Shown here: positions 43,277 through 53,371 of the stretch, one piece after another
Layout of the letters: the number at the start of each line of letters is the position of its first letter
How positions within the stretch are numbered: position 1 is the stretch's first letter
Assembly: GCF_021869765.1 (NCBI RefSeq)
Contig: NZ_CP084580.1
Coordinates: 2,976,001 to 3,040,000 of the forward strand
Source: Chryseobacterium sp. MEBOG06
Lineage (GTDB): Bacteria > Bacteroidota > Bacteroidia > Flavobacteriales > Weeksellaceae
DNA length: 64,000 nucleotides
Direction of reading: 5' to 3'
Position numbers and translations under genes: made by a program
The notes under the pieces: model-generated
Told to the model about the DNA's origin: nothing
The model's database searches: none
What the model saw: only the letters and a program-made list of their open reading frames with translations

Positions 43277-43593
43277 TCATTAATTCCAGGGATTGAACAC
43301 AGCTCTTCCTGTATCATGAACATTTCATGATATCAGCAGCTGAACTTTTGTTTAATACTATTTGTTTTCTGTTACACGTTTTACCGGTTGTAAAATGGGA
43401 GGAAGCCCTGTAATGCCGGACTTCCCACCCATACAAGACAAAAAATAAAACTTATGATAAAATTTGTGTTTTTCAGAAAGCCCGAAGGCCGTAACGGATT
43501 GTACACCCCATTGTAACGCGTCATGATACTTTATACGGTAAAGCGGGCTTAGAAAAAGAGCATTGTAGAAAAGCAGAACAGCATGAAAATAAA
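43277..43593. other. Intergenic region with one hairpin
   Basis: No gene is seen. A GC-rich hairpin (TGGGAGGAAG with CTTCCCACCCA, about 43396-43432) lies within the possible leader of the 42710 gene. Confidence 0.4.
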
Positions 43594-43730
43594 AACGGCA
43601 TGGGACTCTACAATATCTGAATCAGAGGTACTGGTATACCGTGCACACAGATAAGAGAGAACCCACGCCTAGGTCGTGAGCTTCCTGCTTATTTTCTCGT
43701 GTGCTAAAAATTACCAGTTTTCTGATACGA
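43594..43730 (-). ncRNA. Structured repeat element, copy 1 (candidate RNA)
   Basis: Read on the minus strand, this stretch aligns over its full length with 62924-63060 on the plus strand. Shared blocks are AAAACTGGTAATTT, ACACGAGA, GGCGTGG, GGTATACCAGTACCTC and a final CCAYGCC. Pairings are ATCAGA/TCTGAT and ACTGGTA/TACCAGT (outer stem) and GCACAC/GTGTGC (inner stem). There is also GGCGTGGG with CCCATGCC, which would be a pseudoknot. The stems differ in sequence between the copies but keep pairing. Confidence 0.6.
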
Positions 43731-43824
43731 GATTCTAAGCAATAGCTTCTAATATTCTTTGAAGTATCGCAAAGCTACATTTATTGTAGCTTATTATAAC
43801 AAATGTAGGAAAAATATCTGACTT

Positions 43825-43864
43825 GTGACATATTTGTCAATGATATTTTTGACAAATATGTCAC
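43825..43864 (+). promoter_or_regulatory. Perfect inverted repeat operator in the XRE promoter
   Basis: GTGACATATTTGTCAA (43825-43840) and its exact complement TTGACAAATATGTCAC (43849-43864) flank 8 bp. The -7 box TATTTTTG (43844-43851) lies between and within the arms, and the XRE ATG is 10 bp after the second arm. Autorepression by the XRE protein is the simplest explanation. Confidence 0.75.
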
Positions 43865-43873
43865 ATTTATTTA

Positions 43874-44167
43874 ATGAAAGATATTCAGGATAGTTATTGT
43901 GCTGCTGTAGCAGATTATATAAAAAAATATATAAGTGATAACGAAATCGACTTAGCCGATCTTGCTGCTGCCGCAAATGTTGATAGGAAACAGGTATACA
44001 GATTAATAAACAAAGAAAATGTTCCTTTATTGTCAACTGTTGTGAAAATAGCGCTAGCAGCTGGCCTTGAATTAAATATAACTAATATGGATTTTGATTT
44101 TGATCAGTATAGAAAAAATAACAATATACTTATTGCTGTTCCAAAAGATAAATCTAAAAAATCTTGA
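43874..44167 (+). CDS. XRE family HTH regulator
   Basis: The protein has 97 residues. The HTH_3 domain covers about residues 12-72 (IDLADLAAAANVDRKQVYRLINKENVPLLSTVVKIALAAG), followed by a short acidic-then-basic tail. It is single-domain with no toxin-like partner in the next 150 bp. The inverted repeat over its promoter suggests autoregulation. Confidence 0.85.
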   Translation: MKDIQDSYCAAVADYIKKYISDNEIDLADLAAAANVDRKQVYRLINKENVPLLSTVVKIALAAGLELNITNMDFDFDQYRKNNNILIAVPKDKSKKS

Positions 44168-44335
44168 TAAGATTTTGAATTTTTCTTACTTCCTATAAAA
44201 GTTTGTTTTTCTTTTATCGGTTCAAAGTAAAGAGACCGTGCTCAGTAGAAACCCAAACAATATTATCAAAACAAAAAATTACGGATCTCTCAAAAGAAAA
44301 CACCAAATATTCCGTTTAATTCTTAAATTTGGCTA

Positions 44336-44806
44336 ATGCAAAAGAATCTTTATCTCATCATTATATTATTTTCTCTTACCAGCTGCTATACTTATCAGGT
44401 AAAAAAGCAACCGGACCCAGCGGCTGACAGTAAACAGGACCCTAAAAAAAGTACTGCTCTTGCAAACAATTCTAGTGTACAAATGAAAAATGCAACAGCT
44501 GCTACAAGCCTGAATGTACAACAAGCACCGCCTGCGCCAGTTAATATTCAGGAGAAACTTGCCCCTAATAAAAATTTCAGAATAGATGTAGATGGCAAGA
44601 GCTATAAAATAATAGTTGACAAGTGGGAAAGCGACAGTCTGGTGGCCCATCCGGTTCGTAATCCTAAAAAGATTCTGAAATTCCATAAGAACCAGATCAA
44701 TCCCGATAGAATTGCAGAAAAGCGCTTTTCACAGCCCATAGCTGACATTCTTACAGTTACTGCTTACACTGCCATTGGAGTTTCAATCTGGCTTCTTCTG
44801 CGCTAA
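44336..44806 (+). CDS. Lipoprotein with C-terminal membrane segment
   Basis: The protein has 156 residues. The lipobox LTSC lies at about residue 17. A Pro/Gln/Ala-rich spacer is followed by a small domain (FRIDVDGKSYKIIVDKWESDSLVA) and a hydrophobic C-terminal segment (TVTAYTAIGVSIWLLL). The family is not recognised. It is exported and probably spans or contacts a membrane at its end. Confidence 0.7.
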   Translation: MQKNLYLIIILFSLTSCYTYQVKKQPDPAADSKQDPKKSTALANNSSVQMKNATAATSLNVQQAPPAPVNIQEKLAPNKNFRIDVDGKSYKIIVDKWESDSLVAHPVRNPKKILKFHKNQINPDRIAEKRFSQPIADILTVTAYTAIGVSIWLLLR

Positions 44807-44876
44807 TTTTTAAAACCTTTTCTACGGATCAAAAGAATATGGGCTTTGGTATCAAAGCCGGAGATATATTTAACAT

Positions 44877-44907
44877 AAAAAAGCCCCAATTAAGGGGCTT
44901 TACTTTT
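44877..44907. terminator. Bidirectional terminator
   Basis: AAGCCCCAATTAAGGGGCTT (44881-44900) with A-run before and T-rich sequence after, between convergent lipoprotein genes. A second small hairpin GGCTTTG/CAAAGCC lies at 44843-44860. Confidence 0.85.
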
Positions 44908-44916
44908 ATAAGAATC

Positions 44917-45573
44917 TTATAATGATTTTACTTTCACAGTCATTTTAATAAACCTCACACTTGGTATACACAGCAGACCATCAGTGTAGAGATGAACAGC
45001 TACAATTTCTTTGTTTTGAGCTATTAAATTGTCTATTTCAAATTTAAAACGATGATAAACTGTATTGGCTGCATCATTTGTCATAGAAGCACCATTAGTT
45101 CCAAACAGACTTCCATATATAGCCGCATTATCTGCGTCCTGACTTACTGTAAAATCTTGTTTATAGCTATACATTACATTTGAGTTATTAAAATCATTCA
45201 TTGCATTGTTTCCAATATAAACTTCAGTGGTACTAGTAAAGATACCTCCATATCCCCAAATATTTTTGGCAACAAACTCTGACAGTCTGATTTGATTTCT
45301 CCCATACATTGGAGTAAGATCACCATAAAGCACTTCATAAGAGCTTACATAAGGATAATTTGGATTTACACTAATTGGATTATACTGACTTGATGACCCA
45401 TTACATTTCAATGTAACATTATCAACTCCAAAAAGATAGGCTCCAGTTGGTTTAGCATTCTGTGAAGTAATTTCTTTTGAATTTGATTCTGGATTTAGTG
45501 AAGTTTCTAGTTCTTCACTGGTTGTACACGATAGCAGTAATACACTACCTGCTATCAGCAATAGTTTTTTCAT
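44917..45573 (-). CDS. Lipoprotein of unknown function
   Basis: The protein has 218 residues. A signal peptide with lipobox LLSC (MKKLLLIAGSVLLLSC) is followed by a polar spacer and an Asn/Ser/Tyr-rich domain without recognised motifs. Only two further Cys are seen (LKCNG, LLCIPS), which might form a disulfide. It is probably surface or periplasmic. Confidence 0.75.
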   Translation of the reverse strand: MKKLLLIAGSVLLLSCTTSEELETSLNPESNSKEITSQNAKPTGAYLFGVDNVTLKCNGSSSQYNPISVNPNYPYVSSYEVLYGDLTPMYGRNQIRLSEFVAKNIWGYGGIFTSTTEVYIGNNAMNDFNNSNVMYSYKQDFTVSQDADNAAIYGSLFGTNGASMTNDAANTVYHRFKFEIDNLIAQNKEIVAVHLYTDGLLCIPSVRFIKMTVKVKSL

Positions 45574-46494
45574 GGTTATTTAGTTTATCCACTAAATATA
45601 GACAAATAAAACTAATTACAACATATAACTTACATTTTATTATTTTTTTACTAAAAATAAAGTATTCTCTCTAAAGTTCCATTTTCCCGACTATCGGTTC
45701 TTTTTATGTAAATAAGGGGTTAGCAAAACCATTAGAAATATCTAGGTATTGTTTTGAGTCTACTTGCTTGTACAATCTCTCTATCCTATGAGATAGTTTC
45801 CGGTATAGATGAGAAAGCTAGTTATGATTGTGGAAGTGAAAACAGTAATGCCGGAAATCCTGGATTTCTTCACCAAAAATAACACTCTCAAAGTATTCCA
45901 TAAACAAGGGTGTAAAAGCTATAAAATGTAGCCCCACTTCATGGGTGAGGCGGTCGTATTCAGTATGTTTTGCTGGTGTCAAATTTGAAATAGAACAGAC
46001 AGGATTTGATACCTGTACGAATAAGTTTTATCAGGGATCCTGCACGTTACTGCTTCACACACCATAAGGTTACTGCTAAGTGTGCACCCTTAAGACTTTA
46101 TACTTACCCACCCTAACCCGGGTAGCTTATTCTAATCTCTTTAGCGTCTATCTTCCGCCACTGTTCTGCAGCAAAGATAATAATTACTTCACAAACTTTT
46201 TATTTTCCTCAAAGAAATAAGGCTTACTTTTTCAAATCTACACTTGGTTTATTCTCCCCGCTACCGTGCGAATCCTTTCGTGTGGTATAATATTATAATT
46301 AATTTTCCGACAAGGCTTTATAAACATTTTAATTTGTTGCGCAGAATCATAATCTGCCTTTTTAAGCATATAAACCTGCTCACTGGATATGCAAATAAAC
46401 AATCTGGGAAAATACAAGGTTGAGAACCTTCCTGTCATAATCAAAATAAGCTAACATTAATTTTTCCTTTATCATAAGGATAAAAAATATGTAA
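45574..46494. other. Long intergenic region, 920 bp
   Basis: No convincing ORF or tRNA is seen. A local palindrome GAAATCC/GGATTTC lies inside a GTGAA..TTCAC arm pair (about 45836-45874). A short copy of the CGTGCGAATCC repeat lies at 46256-46298. The region has a mixed base composition with more G+C around 45900-46150, so decayed DNA or an RNA gene cannot be excluded. Confidence 0.35.
46256..46298. repeat. Short copy of the 'CACGAATCCTTTCGTG' repeat
   Basis: It shares CCCCGCTACCGTGCGAATCC and the following CTTTCGTGTGGTATAATATTAT with the left ends of the 212-bp repeats at 52976 and 54701. The core is a palindromic hairpin (CACGAA..TTCGTG). Confidence 0.6.
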
Positions 46495-47121
46495 TTAATT
46501 TGTTAATGCTACATATTGATAAAGCATTTTAGGATTTTCGGCTTCAGTAATAAGGAAGTGGGCAACATTGGCTCTTGAAATTTTTCCGACCTTCATTCCT
46601 TTTTTAAGATCAGGTAATACTTTATAGAACGAGGTTTGTTCTCCTTCTGTAAGCATTCCTGGTCTTATGATCTCCCATTTCAAATTACTTTTTGTGATTA
46701 ATTCTTCCATTACTGTTTTATTCACATATTGCTCTTTCAGGAATAATGAAATGACCGTCCGCATAAAAAAACTTAAATAGCCTTTACTTTCCCCTGCTCC
46801 AAATCCAGTGATGATCAAAACTGGTGAAGAGAAATTTAATTCATTGCCCACTTTGATAAGTGTATTGGCTATATCGGAAAAAAGAGTTGTTGCTTTTTTA
46901 TTTTTGGTTCCAACGGTTATCAGGACAGCATCAGAACATTTAATAGCTTTTTTTAAGTCAATGACTGATGTTGCACTTCCATTTATTTTAATCAGTTGAG
47001 GATGATCCGGAAGCTGGTCTGTATTTGTTGATAATGCTGTAACGGTATGTCCTTTTTTGAGCGCCTGCATTACAGATTCAAACCCAATTCCGGCTCCTGC
47101 TCCTATGATTGCTATATTCAT
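46495..47121 (-). CDS. NAD(P)-binding NmrA/SDR-like protein
   Basis: The protein has 208 residues from ATG 47121 (MNIAIIGAGAGIGFESV). A Rossmann fold with GAGAGIG at the N-terminus and a 'WEIIRPGMLTEGE' segment places it with the atypical SDR/NmrA-like group of NAD(P)H-binding proteins. It starts 2 bp from the end of the inositol-monophosphatase-like gene, so the two are coupled. Confidence 0.85.
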   Translation of the reverse strand: MNIAIIGAGAGIGFESVMQALKKGHTVTALSTNTDQLPDHPQLIKINGSATSVIDLKKAIKCSDAVLITVGTKNKKATTLFSDIANTLIKVGNELNFSSPVLIITGFGAGESKGYLSFFMRTVISLFLKEQYVNKTVMEELITKSNLKWEIIRPGMLTEGEQTSFYKVLPDLKKGMKVGKISRANVAHFLITEAENPKMLYQYVALTN

Positions 47122-47122
47122 T

Positions 47123-47929
47123 TTAATTTGATGATTTAATTTGCAGATATTTCTCAGTAATATTCTTTGGGGCAACAAGCAAGCTTTCATTTCCCCATTT
47201 CCATGGTTCTCCTGCTGAAGTCAGTATTTCTGCACCAGATTCTTTGGCAATAAGCAATCCCGCAATCCAATTATAAGTATCGATATCTTCCTGAATGAAC
47301 AAATCAATTCTTCCTGCACCTACGTAAGCTAATTGTAAACCGTGTGGGCCGTAGTTTCTGACAATTCCGAAATGATCAAGCAGTTTAGTAACTGTAGAAC
47401 CTATTTTTTTATTCAAATCATTCATTGATTTGTCCTGATGGCCATATTCAAAAACAGCTAGCATTACTGCCAAATCAGTTTTATGGCTAAGCTTGAGTGG
47501 TTTGTCATTCATAAAAGCACCCTCTCCGTCTTTTGCCCAAAACATTTCATTGGCTAATGGGTCATAAATGACAGAAAATAAAGGTTTTCCATCACGGATA
47601 AGAGCTAGATTAATTGTCCATCCTGCCATATGCTGAAGATACTGTATAGCACCATCCATGGCATCACAAAGCCAGTATTCTTTTTGTGCGGCGGGATTTC
47701 TTTGTGAGTCGGTATCAAATTCATCTCCAACATGCCAGGGTATAGTGGGAAACTCCAGAGACAGATCTTCTTTTAAAGAAGTAAGACAAACTATATCTAT
47801 GTCCTCTAATTGTTTTAAAAGTTCGTCCATATTCTGTGGTATGGAATTTTGCTTATAGTCTTTTAAAAAGACCTCACCTACTTTTCTTACTGCATTGAGT
47901 ATGATTGGGATATTAATTTCGTTTTGCAT
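47123..47929 (-). CDS. Inositol monophosphatase family protein with altered active site
   Basis: The protein has 268 residues. The family metal motif DPLDGT reads DAMDGA here. The second motif WDxAAG reads YNWIAG, so the usual metal-ligand Asp is Asn. The fold is kept (INLALIRDGKPLFSVIYDPLANEMFWA; GLLIAKESGAE). Activity may be weak, changed or lost. It is located between an AraC regulator (81 bp upstream) and the NAD(P)-binding gene. Confidence 0.85.
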   Translation of the reverse strand: MQNEINIPIILNAVRKVGEVFLKDYKQNSIPQNMDELLKQLEDIDIVCLTSLKEDLSLEFPTIPWHVGDEFDTDSQRNPAAQKEYWLCDAMDGAIQYLQHMAGWTINLALIRDGKPLFSVIYDPLANEMFWAKDGEGAFMNDKPLKLSHKTDLAVMLAVFEYGHQDKSMNDLNKKIGSTVTKLLDHFGIVRNYGPHGLQLAYVGAGRIDLFIQEDIDTYNWIAGLLIAKESGAEILTSAGEPWKWGNESLLVAPKNITEKYLQIKSSN

Positions 47930-48010
47930 GTCAATTGTTGTATTAATTACTATACAAAATTACCTGCAGAATTACCTTTAATGATAGTTTTAATAAAGGA
48001 AAAGACAGTT

Positions 48011-48871
48011 CTAATCACGGAATTTTTTCCGAAATTCAATAGGGGTAAGATGAGTTATTTTCTTAAAGAGCTTTCCAAAATAAACAGGTTCGTCGTAACC
48101 CACCTCGTAAGCAATTTCTTTAACCGTATTATCTGTAAAGTATAGTAACCTTTTTGCTTCCTGAATAGAAGCTTCCTGAATATGAGCCGATACAGGGCTT
48201 CCTGTTAGCAATTTTACAGTATCATTTAAATGGGCAGTTGAAATAGAAAGTGCCGAAGCATACTGCGCAGGATGCTTCCAGGTTTTGAAATGTTCTTTTG
48301 TAAGCTTTATGAAAGTTTCCTTAATGATAATACTGCGATTTTCTTTCTCTTTATTAATCGGAAAATCGGAAACAAGTTGACCGGCAATAAGACTTAAAAA
48401 ACTATTTAGCAAGGCATGAATACTTTTTTGAATATAGTGATTGGTTTCTTGTGATTGTACTTTTTCAATTAAATCCATTAATATGATAAGCTTCTGATAG
48501 AAATCCGATCCTTGTTCAAGCAAAAGCGGATTATCAATTTTATTTTCTAAAAGCTGTAGAACTTCTGTATTAATTAATGACGGATCAAAACTCATCATCC
48601 ATCCCTTTGGATCTTTTACTTCTATAATATGATGAACCTCTTCCGGAAATACAAAAAGTATTGCAGGTTTGGTAAATTCAACATTTTCAAAATCAATATT
48701 TAATTTGAATTGACCATCAATGGCTAACATTAATTGGCAATGATTGTCCCGGTGAGGTTTAGAGATGTCGTGTTCACCAGCGTCTTTATCTTCCATATTT
48801 ACAATAATAACGCCCGCCTTTGCCTGAGCCGAAAGTTCATATTGTTTAATAATATGGTTTTTATTTTTCAA
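48011..48871 (-). CDS. AraC family transcriptional regulator
   Basis: The protein has 286 residues. The N-terminal cupin-like domain (HRDNHCQLMLAIDGQFKLNIDFENV) precedes a C-terminal HTH_18 (about 185-283; ALSISTAHLNDTVKLLTG, then GYDEPVYFGKLFKKITHLTPIEFR). It is first in line with the IMPase-like and NAD(P)-binding genes and probably controls them. Confidence 0.9.
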   Translation of the reverse strand: MKNKNHIIKQYELSAQAKAGVIIVNMEDKDAGEHDISKPHRDNHCQLMLAIDGQFKLNIDFENVEFTKPAILFVFPEEVHHIIEVKDPKGWMMSFDPSLINTEVLQLLENKIDNPLLLEQGSDFYQKLIILMDLIEKVQSQETNHYIQKSIHALLNSFLSLIAGQLVSDFPINKEKENRSIIIKETFIKLTKEHFKTWKHPAQYASALSISTAHLNDTVKLLTGSPVSAHIQEASIQEAKRLLYFTDNTVKEIAYEVGYDEPVYFGKLFKKITHLTPIEFRKKFRD

Positions 48872-49299
48872 GATTTTTAAATTATAGCATATAAATATAA
48901 TGCCTTATTTACTGGTTACAAAAATAAAGATTAAAACGTTCAATGAAGATAGAGGAAGTTTTATATATGCTACAAAATTTTCATTGGACTATATCCAAAA
49001 TGATTTTTAAATAGTTCTGATTAGTAAAGCCTTAGCTGAAAGACCATAAGGTAAAATTATTAACTTAAACTCAGCCCTCGCTCAGACAATACTGATTAAC
49101 AACAGATTATAAAATAAAAAAAGGAAAAAGTATTTTTAGGAATGCTTTTTCCTTTGTGTGGCCGCAGCGGTTAATTTTCCGAACACTTCTATTGAAGATT
49201 TAAATAAAATTGCTAAACTCTTTCTTTAAAAAGTTTAAACCGGTTCATAATTTAGTTTCGTAAAATTTGAAATAATTTCAAGAGACAATAGGTGGCGAT
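48872..49299. other. Intergenic region downstream of ligD
   Basis: It contains the ligD terminator (49111-49152) and the upstream region of the AraC gene on the minus strand. No further gene or repeat was recognised. Confidence 0.35.
49111..49152 (-). terminator. Rho-independent terminator of the ku-ligD operon
   Basis: On the minus strand GGAAAAAG pairs with CTTTTTCC (49152-49145 and 49130-49123) and is followed by TTTTTTTAT. Confidence 0.8.
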
Positions 49300-51848
49300 T
49301 TACTTAAATAAACCTTCTAATGTTCTAATAGCTTTCAACATATCGATTCCTTTACCCAAAACAGGTTTAAAAATATCGCCTTTATCTTTCAATCTTTCTA
49401 AAGCATTATGAATGTTAAAATCTGTGGGTTTCAGTCCATTTTTAACTTCTTCCCATTGTAACGGCATACTGACTGGCGCCCCATCTTTCGGACGGAGACT
49501 GTAAACACTTGCCAGAGTCTGTCCTCTCCTATTTTGAAGATAATCAAGATAAATTTTATTCTTATCTCTTTTCTGCAGGCTCCTTTCCAAAGTGGTTAAA
49601 TCCGGTAATTTTTTCTGAACGATCTGCATCAGCAGATGTCCAAAATCTTTAACTTGATCATACGAGTATTTTGCATTCATCGGGATATAAACATGAATCC
49701 CTGAACTGCCTGACGTTTTAGGATAACCGTCAACTCCCGCAAGATCCAGAACTTCTTTCACCGCATGAGCAGTTTCAATGACATCCTCAAAAGAATTTTT
49801 TTCTGACGGATCAAGATCAAGAACGAGATAATCCGGATTGTCTGCTTTTTTGATTTTACTTGTCCAGATATTAAGTTCAATGCAGCCGAGATTATTGAGA
49901 TAAGCCAAAGTTTCTTTATCATTGCAAATGATATAATTGATATACTTATCAGAGCTTTCAGAAAAAACTTTTTGTGTTTCTATCCATTCCGGTGTCTCTT
50001 CCGCAGCATCTTTTTGAAAGAAACTTAAGCCTTTTATACCGTTAGGATAACGGTTCATAGATTGTGGTCTGTCTTTAAGATGAGGCAGAATATATTTTGA
50101 AATACTTTGGTAGAAGTCAATCACATCACTTTTCGTAATGTCGTCTTCCGGAAAATAGATTTTGTTTTGATTGGTCAATTTCAGTTCCTGCTTTCCAATT
50201 TTTTTTATCACATCTTCTTTTCCGGTTCTCTTTTTAGGTTCAGTCTTTTTCATATTCTCATTTTTTGATGGATTTTCAGAATTAAATTTTACATCCTTAG
50301 GATTGATGTCATCCCGAAGTCTCAAAAAAATCGGATGCCTGTAAATACTGTCTTTCGTTAGTTCTGAAAATTTGATTTCAGCAACCAGTTTGGGTTTTAT
50401 CCAAGTGGCTTTAGTATTCGTTTTGGGAGTTATTTTGAACACTGAATTTTTCTCAATTAAAGGCTGCATTTCATCGTAGATATCAGAAAGTGATTTGTCA
50501 TTAAAACCACCTCCGGTATGACCACAGAAAACCATTTCTCCATTCAGATATTTCCCCAGTATCAATGCCCCCAATTTTTTCCTTGAGCCTTTTGGTTCTG
50601 TAAAACCGCAGATGACGGCTTCATCGCTCTTATGGATTTTGATTTTCAGCCATTCGGAACTTCGGAGATTCTCTTTGTAAAGGCTATCCGTTTTTTTTGC
50701 TACAATTCCCTCCAATCCCATATCTTTCGCCGCTTGAAAAAAATCTCTGCCATTTTCTAAAATGTGATCACTGTATTTGATAATCTCATTTTCCATCAGA
50801 GCATCTTTTAACAATTCCTTTCTTTGCAGGTACGATAAATTTTCTGTCGAATGACCGTTCAGCCACAACAGATCAAAAACCTGAAAGGTCAATACAAGAT
50901 TAGGATTATCACCAATTCTTTGGAGCCATTGGAAATTAGGCCTTCCTTTATCGTCATAAGCGACAATCTCACCATCAAGAATCATTGGATGTTCCTGCAA
51001 ATTAAGTGAATTCGTTATTTTTTTGAATTTCTGAGAAAAATCGATACCATTTCGAGAATATAACCGGAGTTCGTCTTTGGTTAGATCTGCAATGGCACGA
51101 TAGCCGTCCCATTTAATTTCAAATGCCCAATCTTTGCTATTAAATGCTTTATCAGAGACTTTGCAAAGCATAGGTTTGATAAATTCTGACCACTTTTTTT
51201 CACTGGAAAGTGCGGGTGCGTAGTTTTTATAATGCTTTAGACTTTCGGATGAGTTATTTTTTTTTTACTCTCTTTCTCTTCGAGATAAGCAGTTACTTTG
51301 GATGTTTTTAAAGTATGGTCTTCGGCATCATAGTTTTCATCAACAGCAAATTTATCTTTATGTTTGATAAGCAGCCAAGCATTTTCGTCTTTAGAATTTT
51401 TTATTTTCACCAATGCGAATTCTCCCTTTAGTTTTTTACCGTGAAGAATGAATTTCAGGGATTGTTTATGAAGTTCCGCTCTCATTATCAGATCGTCCGT
51501 CTTACCGTTCACTTTTTCGATAGGCTCATAAGTTCCCTCATCCCAGATCTCGACTTCACCTGCGCCATAATTTCCTTTTGGAATAGAGCCTTCAAATGTT
51601 CTGTAGGAATATGGATGATCTTCTACCATCATTGCCAATCGTTTATCAGAAGGATTCAGCGACGGACCTTTTGGAACTGCCCAGCTTTTTAAAACGCCTT
51701 CCATCTCAAGACGAAAGTCATAATGAAGCCTCGAAGCAGCATGTCTTTGAATGACAAACTTCAACTTCTTTGCGCTCGCTTTTTCTTTACCTTCCGGTTC
51801 AGAAGTTTCTTTGAAATTTCGTTTTTTATTATAATCTTCTAAAGCCAT
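49300..51848 (-). pseudogene. ligD: DNA ligase D (PE-Lig-Pol), split by one frameshift
   Basis: Two frames form one LigD. 51848-51237 encodes the 3'-phosphoesterase domain (203 residues; FVIQRHAASRLHYDFRLEMEG). From about 51234 to 49300 come the ATP-dependent ligase (adenylation Lys in FEIKWDGYRAI) and the primase-like polymerase (YLVLDLDPSEK with the metal Asp pair, TSGSSGIHVYIP). At 51257-51266 there are ten A on the coding strand; eleven would join the frames through KNNSSESLKHYKNYAPAL and give 849 residues. LigD repairs double-strand breaks with Ku. The break is probably an assembly error; two separate proteins are an alternative. Confidence 0.88.
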
Positions 51849-51865
51849 CTTTAAATTTTTAAATA

Positions 51866-52645
51866 TTATCCTGCTTTCTTCTTTCCTTTTTCCAGACTTG
51901 CCTTAAGCATTGCCATAAGGTCAATTGCTTTACCTTCAGGTTCTTTAACTGCAGCTATTTTTATCTTTTTACCTTTTGCTTTTTGTTTGATAATTTTCAA
52001 AAGGTCTGCATGATAAGTATCTTTATATTTTGCAGGTTCAAAAGTTGTTGCCAAAGATTTGATCAGCTGTTCCGCCATTTTCAATTCAGCGAGTTTTGGA
52101 GCACTGCCAGAAGGAATTTTCAAATCTCCAAAGTCCCTCATCTCTTCAGGATAACGCATTCTATTGACCATTAATATTTTATCTTCATAAGGACGAATGA
52201 GACAGAGAATCTCCCGTTCTCTCAATACAAATGAACCAATGCCGGCCATTTTAGTTTTGGTTAAAGCCTTTAGTAATAATTTATAAGCGCCTTCTCCATT
52301 CTTCTGAGGTTCCAGAAAATAAGGTGTTTCAAAAAGTGCAGGATCAATTTCTGCTTCTTTTACAAATTGAGAAATACTTAGAACTTTAGATTTCTCAGGA
52401 CTTGCGGCTTCAAAATCTTCATCATTCAGGACGATGTATTTATCTTCGATTTTATACCCTTTTACAATATTTTCCCAAACTACTTCTTTTCCTGTCTTTT
52501 CATTAACACGTTTGAATCTAATGTTACTTAAATCCTTGCTGTCCAACATATCCAGATCAAGCGTGCTTGAATCCGTTGCTGAATATAATTTGATGGGAAT
52601 ATTGACTAGTCCGAACCCTATAGCGCCGTTCCAAATTGCTCGCAT
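51866..52645 (-). CDS. ku: Non-homologous end-joining protein Ku
   Basis: The protein has 259 residues, typical for bacterial Ku. MRAIWNGAIGFGLVNIPIKLYSAT opens the beta-barrel core and VNRMRYPEEMRDF lies in the conserved centre. A Lys-rich C-terminal tail ends in KGKKKAG. It forms a homodimeric ring on DNA ends and recruits LigD, encoded 17 bp downstream on the same strand. Confidence 0.95.
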   Translation of the reverse strand: MRAIWNGAIGFGLVNIPIKLYSATDSSTLDLDMLDSKDLSNIRFKRVNEKTGKEVVWENIVKGYKIEDKYIVLNDEDFEAASPEKSKVLSISQFVKEAEIDPALFETPYFLEPQKNGEGAYKLLLKALTKTKMAGIGSFVLREREILCLIRPYEDKILMVNRMRYPEEMRDFGDLKIPSGSAPKLAELKMAEQLIKSLATTFEPAKYKDTYHADLLKIIKQKAKGKKIKIAAVKEPEGKAIDLMAMLKASLEKGKKKAG

Positions 52646-52975
52646 AATGATGGTTTTTAGTTAAATAAATAATTCGACAAACACACCTTCAATTGTGCAA
52701 TAAATATTCCATCATTTTCTCTTAGCGCATTATTTGTATCTCTTACGAAAAAGTAAAATGGATGAGATAGGCATCAATAACCGAAAAGTTTGTGTGAAAA
52801 AATAAATTAAAAGAACACTTTGATTCAAAATGAATATTTGAAAAAAACCTTTTTTTATTGAGAAAGTTGAAAAATCCGTAATTAAAAATTTCTTTACGTA
52901 GAAAATGCAGCAATTCAATTATCAGCATACTTGGAATTAAAAACTTTTAAAAGATTCAGGGAAAATAATTACACC
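52646..52975. other. AT-rich intergenic region upstream of ku
   Basis: This presumably holds the ku promoter on the minus strand. No gene or fold was recognised before the repeat at 52976. Confidence 0.3.
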
Positions 52976-53187
52976 CCGCTGCCGCACGAATCCTTTCTTG
53001 TGGTATAATATTATAAATCAAATATTCTAAAAACAAGAATATGATTACAACTCCTTTAAAAATATTCAACCAGCCAACAACAATAAAACTTATGAAATAA
53101 AATCCTTAAAGATTGTGTAGTTTGTAATACCCACTCATCAATTATGATTTTATACAGATAAAAGCTTTTGAGAAAGTCTTTGAAAAT
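52976..53187. repeat. 212-bp dispersed repeat, copy A
   Basis: This matches 54701-54914 over its full length with scattered substitutions. It starts with CGCTGCCGCACGAATCC, contains AAACAAGAATATGATT, ACTCATCAATTATGATTTTA and ends TTTGAGAAAGTCTTTGAAAA. Copies A and B are in direct orientation and flank the secreted-protein gene at 53372-54496. Confidence 0.8.
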
Positions 53188-53371
53188 AAAAACCACACAA
53201 TACAATCGCGCGGGGTATTCTACAGAATTCAAAACTAAGAACAGCTGAAGCTGCATACTGGCGTGCTGCAGATAATATTTATACTAATAAAACAGTGCAA
53301 GGTTTTACTCCTTGCACTACTACTCTATTATGTGTTTTTAGAATCACTGAACTTATTATAGCGATAAAAAA

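Noticed and set aside
45990..46020. tRNA T-arm-like sequence (CAGGATTTGATACCTG)
   Set aside because: No acceptor stem, D-arm or anticodon arm can be drawn around it.
46238..46444. Possible gene of 68 codons on the minus strand
   Set aside because: It overlaps the short dispersed repeat and has no recognisable protein pattern.
49150..49175. Second tRNA-end-like remnant after the ligD terminator (GTGGCCGCAGCGG)
   Set aside because: It resembles the acceptor end at 54990 only by chance; there is no T-arm GGTTCGAATCC next to it.
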